Assembly: GCA_905373425.1 (NCBI GenBank)
Contig: CAJPST010000020.1
Location: 1-17,198 of the forward strand
DNA: 17,198 nt
Reading direction: 5' to 3'
From: an uncultured Mesocricetibacter sp.
Lineage (GTDB): Bacteria > Pseudomonadota > Gammaproteobacteria > Enterobacterales > Pasteurellaceae
The translations under genes and the position numbers were made by a program. The notes beneath the pieces were generated by a model, which did not search any database, had not been told where the DNA came from, and saw only the letters and a program-made list of their open reading frames with translations. Shown one piece after another: positions 14,788-17,198 of this stretch (position 1 is its first letter; every line of letters starts with the position of its first letter).

Positions 14788-15099
14788 CTATAAAAGAAAG
14801 CCTTTTGGACTGCCACGAATTGGCGCATGAGAAGAGAAAGAGGACGCCACAAAGTGTGGTTCAATTTTGAAAATCTTTGTAAAACTGACCGCACTTTTTC
14901 CCTGTAAATTCGGTTGAATTTGAGTCTGCCGTTTTAATGAAACAGCTCTTAGGATTTGCTGTTGAACTTGTTGGCTTTGATAATTTTCACCGTTATTATG
15001 TTGATGTTCAGCCCCTTGAGTTGAGGGTAAAGCAAAAATCGCAATCATACTTAACAGTAAGTGCGACCAGAAATTATGCTTTCCTTTGGCTGAAATCAT
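14788..15099 (-). CDS. secM: Secretion monitor SecM (translation arrest leader)
   Basis: SecM stalls on its own nascent chain until SecA pulls it into the translocon, and this stall exposes the secA start site. The 103-residue product has a signal peptide (positive residues 5 and 7, hydrophobic core about 12-26, cut near residue 30). Its C-terminus carries the arrest motif H-A-P-I-R-G-S-P at residues 91-98, the motif known for SecM of Mannheimia succiniciproducens and equivalent to I-R-A-G-P in E. coli. The stall would have Ser97 in the P site and Pro98 at the A site, with only five codons left. It is upstream of secA with 125 bases between, and far shorter than the 170 residues of E. coli SecM. 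No strong ribosome-binding site precedes the ATG at 15099. Confidence 0.93.
   Translation of the reverse strand: MISAKGKHNFWSHLLLSMIAIFALPSTQGAEHQHNNGENYQSQQVQQQILRAVSLKRQTQIQPNLQGKSAVSFTKIFKIEPHFVASSFSSHAPIRGSPKGFLL
14806..14829 (-). other. SecM arrest peptide codons
   Basis: The codons CAT GCG CCA ATT CGT GGC AGT CCA, read on the minus strand, encode the eight-residue arrest motif. Arg95 and Pro98 correspond to the two essential residues (Arg163 and Pro166) of the E. coli arrest peptide. Confidence 0.9.
14852..14896. repeat. Inverted uptake sequences within secM
   Basis: An exact uptake core (ACCGCACTT, 14888-14896) faces a one-mismatch copy (AAGTGTGGT, 14852-14860). Together they form a stem of about ten pairs with one mismatch, inside the mature part of SecM and upstream of the arrest motif. 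It may fold in the mRNA as a hairpin ahead of the ribosome. Confidence 0.6.
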
Positions 15100-15132
15100 C
15101 GTGAGTATATTCTTTTTGTGAAAATTTGTCGT

Positions 15133-15161
15133 ATTGTAGCGGAAATACGTTACAATGTCGT
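15133..15161. promoter_or_regulatory. Divergent secM/dciA promoter region
   Basis: On the minus strand ACGACA (15161-15156), 17 bases and TACAAT (15138-15133) form a credible secM promoter. On the plus strand a second TACAAT (15151-15156) could serve dciA, with TTGTCG 19 bases upstream. The two TACAAT boxes are inverted and about 12 bases apart, so the promoters overlap. Confidence 0.5.
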
Positions 15162-15213
15162 TAATTTATTATGACAAATTCTTTATTGGGATAAAATTCG
15201 GAAATTCAAGTCC

Positions 15214-15522
15214 ATGCGCCATCAAAAAGCTCTAAACATTAAAACTTTGCTGGAAACTTCCGATCTTGCACAAGTTATGCGCAAAGGTCTCGCCTTAAAT
15301 GAACTAAACCAACAATTGCAAACTCGCATTCCCAAACAATTCAAGGGATTGTTCCGTGTAGCCAATTTCACCCAAGACAAGCTAATCATCGAAACGGCAA
15401 ACGCAACCATAAGACAAGCACTGCTATTCCAGCAAGCGGAATTATTGGCATTAATTCAAGAAATGCAGCCTGAAATCAGCAAGCTGAATATTAAGGTAAG
15501 TCCTCATTTATTTTCCCTTTAA
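15214..15522 (+). CDS. dciA: DciA-like replicative helicase loader (DUF721)
   Basis: DUF721 proteins include DciA, the loader or operator of the replicative helicase DnaB in bacteria that lack DnaC or DnaI. The 102-residue product is one KH-like DUF721 domain: the L-x-x-L-N-x-x-L helix (27-34), the strand F-R-V-A-N-F-T-Q-D-K-L-I-I-E-T-A, and then the helix with R-Q-A-L-L-F-Q-Q-A-E-L-L-A-L-I and the final strand L-N-I-K-V-S. The gene is divergent from secM-secA, the same neighbourhood seen in Vibrio genomes. The ATG at 15214 lacks a strong ribosome-binding site. The stop lies six bases before the stop of the convergent small gene, leaving no room for a terminator. Confidence 0.75.
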   Translation: MRHQKALNIKTLLETSDLAQVMRKGLALNELNQQLQTRIPKQFKGLFRVANFTQDKLIIETANATIRQALLFQQAELLALIQEMQPEISKLNIKVSPHLFSL

Positions 15523-15528
15523 TGTAAC

Positions 15529-15819
15529 TTAAGCCAATCCCAACCGGCCGATTTTCACTCCTAATTGCCCGACAGCAACAGGATCCAAATAATCCCCCAA
15601 AAACTTAAATAAGTTATTCAGATCGGTAAAAGTGCGGTTAATTTTTATCTCGTTTTCTACTTTTCGGGTGAACTCATAAGTTACCTTGCTACCGTCAATA
15701 TGTGCCTGCAAAGTAATGTAAATAGTTTCAAAGAAGTGGCTACTTGCGCCCTCTTCGCCAGGATCGCTGATGCGCACATTCCAGTTATTGCTATATAAAA
15801 GTTCCGTTTTGACTGACAT
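15529..15819 (-). CDS. Small soluble protein of unknown function, downstream of arfA
   Basis: I do not recognise this 96-residue protein. It has no signal peptide or membrane segment. The N-terminal half looks beta-rich (E-L-L-Y-S-N-N-W-N-V-R-I-S, then F-F-E-T-I-Y-I-T-L-Q-A), a charged E-F-T-R-K-V-E-N-E-I-K-I-N segment follows, and the last 30 residues are a helical or turn-rich region ending G-V-K-I-G-R-L-G-L-A. The ATG at 15819 is preferred to the GTG at 15825 because AAGGAG lies five bases upstream of the ATG and overlaps the other. It begins nine bases after the arfA stop, so it shares the arfA message only when the terminator inside arfA is read through. The length and codon use look like a real Pasteurellaceae gene; the function is open. 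An uptake core at 15630-15638 is inside it. Confidence 0.7.
   Translation of the reverse strand: MSVKTELLYSNNWNVRISDPGEEGASSHFFETIYITLQAHIDGSKVTYEFTRKVENEIKINRTFTDLNNLFKFLGDYLDPVAVGQLGVKIGRLGLA
15630..15638 (+). repeat. DNA uptake sequence inside the 96-residue gene
   Basis: Exact AAGTGCGGT followed by an AT-rich tail (TAATTTTTA), a good full-length uptake sequence. Confidence 0.92.
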
Positions 15820-15828
15820 ATCCACTCC

Positions 15829-16107
15829 TTATGCGTACAATTTACTATTTAAGAAAAACCCGATTATAAAATTTCTACATTCAGAAACTTGATAATCGGG
15901 CTTTTCAAAATATTTCCCTGCGTATTTCGCTTTACGTTGGTAACTACCTTTACCTTTGCGTTTTCTTTCAATTCGCTGATAAAACAGCCGATCGTGTAAT
16001 AACGCCTGCAACGCATTATCTTTAATAACGCCACGATTATGCCGATAAACAATATCGGTTTGTTCTGCGACTTGCACGCATGCAACGGTCGCTTTTTTCT
16101 TTGCCAT
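15829..16107 (-). CDS. arfA: Alternative ribosome-rescue factor ArfA
   Basis: ArfA recruits release factor RF2 to ribosomes stalled at the end of messages without stop codons, as a back-up to tmRNA. The family core is clear: G-V-I-K-D-N-A-L-Q-A-L-L-H-D at residues 26-39, then R-K-R-K-G-K-G-S-Y-Q-R-K-A-K at about 48-61. The product of 92 residues has an N-terminal extension of about 20 residues (M-A-K-K-K-A-T-V) relative to E. coli; AGAGGAA upstream of the ATG at 16107 supports this start. A nine-base-pair terminator hairpin lies inside the coding region from codon 70 on, so most messages should end before the stop codon. The protein made from these would lack the hydrophobic C-terminal tail and be tagged by tmRNA when it is available. 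It lies between arsC and the small gene downstream. Confidence 0.93.
   Translation of the reverse strand: MAKKKATVACVQVAEQTDIVYRHNRGVIKDNALQALLHDRLFYQRIERKRKGKGSYQRKAKYAGKYFEKPDYQVSECRNFIIGFFLNSKLYA
15851..15900 (-). terminator. Intrinsic terminator inside the arfA coding sequence
   Basis: On the minus strand CCCGATTAT (15900-15892) and ATAATCGGG (15867-15859) form a perfect nine-base-pair stem. The loop has a further pairing of about seven bases (AGTTTCT with AGAAATT), so the whole is one long hairpin. It is followed by TTTTTCTT (15858-15851), a normal terminator T-tract. Codons 70-83 of arfA lie in the hairpin, so the message ends near codon 84 and lacks the stop. This is the known way in which ArfA output is tied to tmRNA activity. 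Confidence 0.88.
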
Positions 16108-16127
16108 AATATTTCCTCTTAAAATAT

Positions 16128-16148
16128 GCCGTTCCTTAGTGGAACGGC
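16128..16148 (-). terminator. Hairpin between arsC and arfA
   Basis: GCCGTTCC and GGAACGGC form a perfect eight-base-pair, GC-rich stem with a five-base loop, followed on the minus strand by ATATTTTAAG. It can end the arsC message, and it also lies at the 5' end of the predicted arfA transcript, about 20 bases before its ATG. Confidence 0.6.
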
Positions 16149-16151
16149 GTT

Positions 16152-16179
16152 ATTATACGGTTTATGCTGAAAATTACAA
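16152..16179 (-). promoter_or_regulatory. arfA promoter
   Basis: On the minus strand TTGTAA (16179-16174), 16 bases and a perfect TATAAT (16157-16152). It lies between the arsC stop and the arfA start, so arfA has its own strong promoter, with the start of transcription near 16145. Confidence 0.7.
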
Positions 16180-16189
16180 TCCGTTGCGT

Positions 16190-16540
16190 TTATAAAATAG
16201 CCAATACACTTTCAGGTGGCCGACCAATTTTTGCTTTATCACCATTAATAACTATCGGGCGCTCCAATAATGCCGAATGTTGTGCTATCGCTTCCAATAA
16301 TTGTAATTCGCTTAATTTAGGGTTATCTAAATCTAATTCACGATATAACTCGTCCTTGGTGCGCATCATTTCACGCACATGATTAATGCCTAATTTTTGC
16401 GCAATCTCTTGCAATTGTGCAACGGAATAACGCTTTTCCAAATAAAGCTCCACCTGTGGGTGAATTTGCTGTTCTTCCAGTAATTTTAAGGTCTCACGGC
16501 TTTTTGAACAACGCGGATTATGAAAAATAATAACAGACAT
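16190..16540 (-). CDS. arsC: ArsC-family arsenate reductase-like protein (YfgD type)
   Basis: The 116-residue protein has the thioredoxin-like ArsC fold. The catalytic cysteine is Cys11 in H-N-P-R-C-S-K-S-R. The three arginines that bind arsenate in E. coli ArsC (Arg60, Arg94, Arg107) are present at the same positions (M-M-R-T-K, L-E-R-P-I, I-G-R-P-P). It may therefore reduce arsenate with glutaredoxin, but the chromosomal YfgD branch has no proven substrate and there is no ars operon nearby. It starts at 16540, divergent from a perM-like gene; the E. coli yfgD gene also lies near perM. The shared ATTATAAT at 16571-16578 may serve as the -10 box in both directions. Confidence 0.88.
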   Translation of the reverse strand: MSVIIFHNPRCSKSRETLKLLEEQQIHPQVELYLEKRYSVAQLQEIAQKLGINHVREMMRTKDELYRELDLDNPKLSELQLLEAIAQHSALLERPIVINGDKAKIGRPPESVLAIL

Positions 16541-16570
16541 AGTTTTCTTTTCCCTTTGAGTAAAAAGGCT

Positions 16571-16578
16571 ATTATAAT
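16571..16578. promoter_or_regulatory. Shared -10 box of arsC and perM
   Basis: ATTATAAT gives TATAAT on the plus strand (16573-16578) and on the minus strand (16576-16571). No clear -35 box is seen for either direction. The perM ribosome-binding site GAGG is at 16596-16599. Confidence 0.45.
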
Positions 16579-16606
16579 CAACAAAAAAGTTTTATGAGGC
16601 AAATTT

Positions 16607-17198
16607 ATGCTTGAAATGTTGAAAACTTGGTACAATCGTCGTTTTAGCGATCCGCAGGCAATGGGATTGTTTGCCATTTTATTATTTGGTTTTATTGCAA
16701 TTTATTTTTTCAGCGACTTAATTGCGCCACTGCTCATTGCAATTGTACTTGCCTATTTGTTAGAGTGGCCTATTCGTATATTAACGGAAAAATTAAAGTT
16801 TCCACGGATTTTGGCAATCATATTAATTTTTGGTGGATTCATTAGTCTGGCACTATTAATTTTCTTTGTACTATTACCGCACTTACTAACCCAAACCGTA
16901 AATCTATTGGGCGATTTACCTCGAATGTTTAATCGGTTACACGACTGGGTCTTTACACTACCGGAATCTTACCCTGAATTGATTGATTATCAAATGGTAG
17001 GCTCGCTTTTTACTACCGTGCGGGAAAAAATTCTTACCTTTGGTGAGTCCGCCGTTAAACTATCGATTTCCTCCTTAATTAATATGGTTACTCTCGGGAT
17101 CTATGCCTTTTTAGTGCCGTTAATGGTCTTTTTTATGATTAAAGATAAAAAAGAATTAATTAACTCACTTAGCCGTTTTCTACCGCGCAATCGCACGC
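16607..17198 (+). CDS. perM: PerM/AI-2E family transporter, 5' part
   Basis: The gene runs off the window after 197 codons; the usual length is about 350. The visible part has four strong membrane segments at about residues 19-36, 38-52, 66-91 and 159-178, with a cytoplasmic or periplasmic loop around 92-158. P-L-L-I-A-I-V-L-A-Y-L-L-E-W-P and the P-L-M-V-F-F-M-I-K-D-K segment are hallmarks of the AI-2E transporter (YfgO/PerM, TqsA) family. Members move small molecules or ions and only some are AI-2 exporters, so the substrate is open. GAGG lies seven bases before the ATG at 16607. An uptake core lies at 16876-16884. Confidence 0.88.
   Translation, partial: MLEMLKTWYNRRFSDPQAMGLFAILLFGFIAIYFFSDLIAPLLIAIVLAYLLEWPIRILTEKLKFPRILAIILIFGGFISLALLIFFVLLPHLLTQTVNLLGDLPRMFNRLHDWVFTLPESYPELIDYQMVGSLFTTVREKILTFGESAVKLSISSLINMVTLGIYAFLVPLMVFFMIKDKKELINSLSRFLPRNRT
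16876..16884 (-). repeat. DNA uptake sequence inside perM
   Basis: Exact ACCGCACTT within the third membrane segment coding region. Confidence 0.9.

Noticed and set aside
15864..16085. Second 73-codon frame overlapping arfA
   Set aside because: It is the same region in another frame; the arfA frame has the family motifs and a proper ribosome-binding site.
701..16884. Repeated AAGTGCGGT motif as a CRISPR or transposon repeat
   Set aside because: Spacing is irregular, copies are in both orientations and within genes, and the core is the known Pasteurellaceae uptake sequence.

Overview
The window is from a gammaproteobacterium of the family Pasteurellaceae, in the Haemophilus influenzae-type DNA uptake group. 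The base composition is moderately AT-rich. Eleven exact copies of the 9-base uptake core AAGTGCGGT (either strand) are scattered through 17.2 kb. The proteins read as Pasteurellaceae versions of the Nqr, SecA and MnmA families. The SecM-like arrest motif near 14.8 kb matches the one known from Mannheimia (Basfia) succiniciproducens. I cannot name the species; Aggregatibacter, Haemophilus or Basfia would all fit.

Layout. 1-0.7 kb: the 3' end of a PCuAC-type periplasmic copper-binding protein gene, convergent with a GNAT acetyltransferase gene. 0.8-2.0 kb: mnmA (tRNA 2-thiouridine). 2.05-9.8 kb, all on the minus strand: the complete sodium-pumping NADH:quinone oxidoreductase operon nqrABCDEF, then apbE (attaches FMN to NqrB and NqrC), nqrM (needed for NqrDE metal-centre maturation) and a small exported protein of unknown function. 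9.8-10.2 kb: the nqr upstream region. 10.2-11.2 kb: divergent bolA and yajG. 11.4-15.1 kb: secM-secA-mutT on the minus strand. 15.2-15.5 kb: a dciA-like helicase-loader gene, divergent from secM. 15.5-16.5 kb, minus strand: arsC-like reductase, arfA ribosome-rescue factor and a small unknown gene. 16.6 kb to the end: start of a PerM/AI-2E transporter gene.

How it works together. The nqr block holds subunits and maturation factors in one transcriptional direction, with very short gaps or overlaps from nqrA to nqrF. FMN-attachment threonines, the NqrF 2Fe-2S cysteines, and the four NqrD/NqrE membrane cysteines are all visible. Two other loci appear to use translation or transcription events inside a coding region as regulators. 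SecM carries a stalling peptide five codons before its stop, just upstream of secA. ArfA carries an intrinsic terminator inside its own coding sequence, so that its message should normally lack a stop codon.

The region is mostly core genome. No tRNA, rRNA, insertion sequence, prophage or CRISPR array is visible. The points most worth a second look are the secM-secA switch (including a possible secM 3'-end/secA ribosome-binding-site pairing), the arfA internal terminator and its effect on the gene downstream, the unknown exported protein after nqrM, and inverted pairs of uptake sequences used as hairpins.
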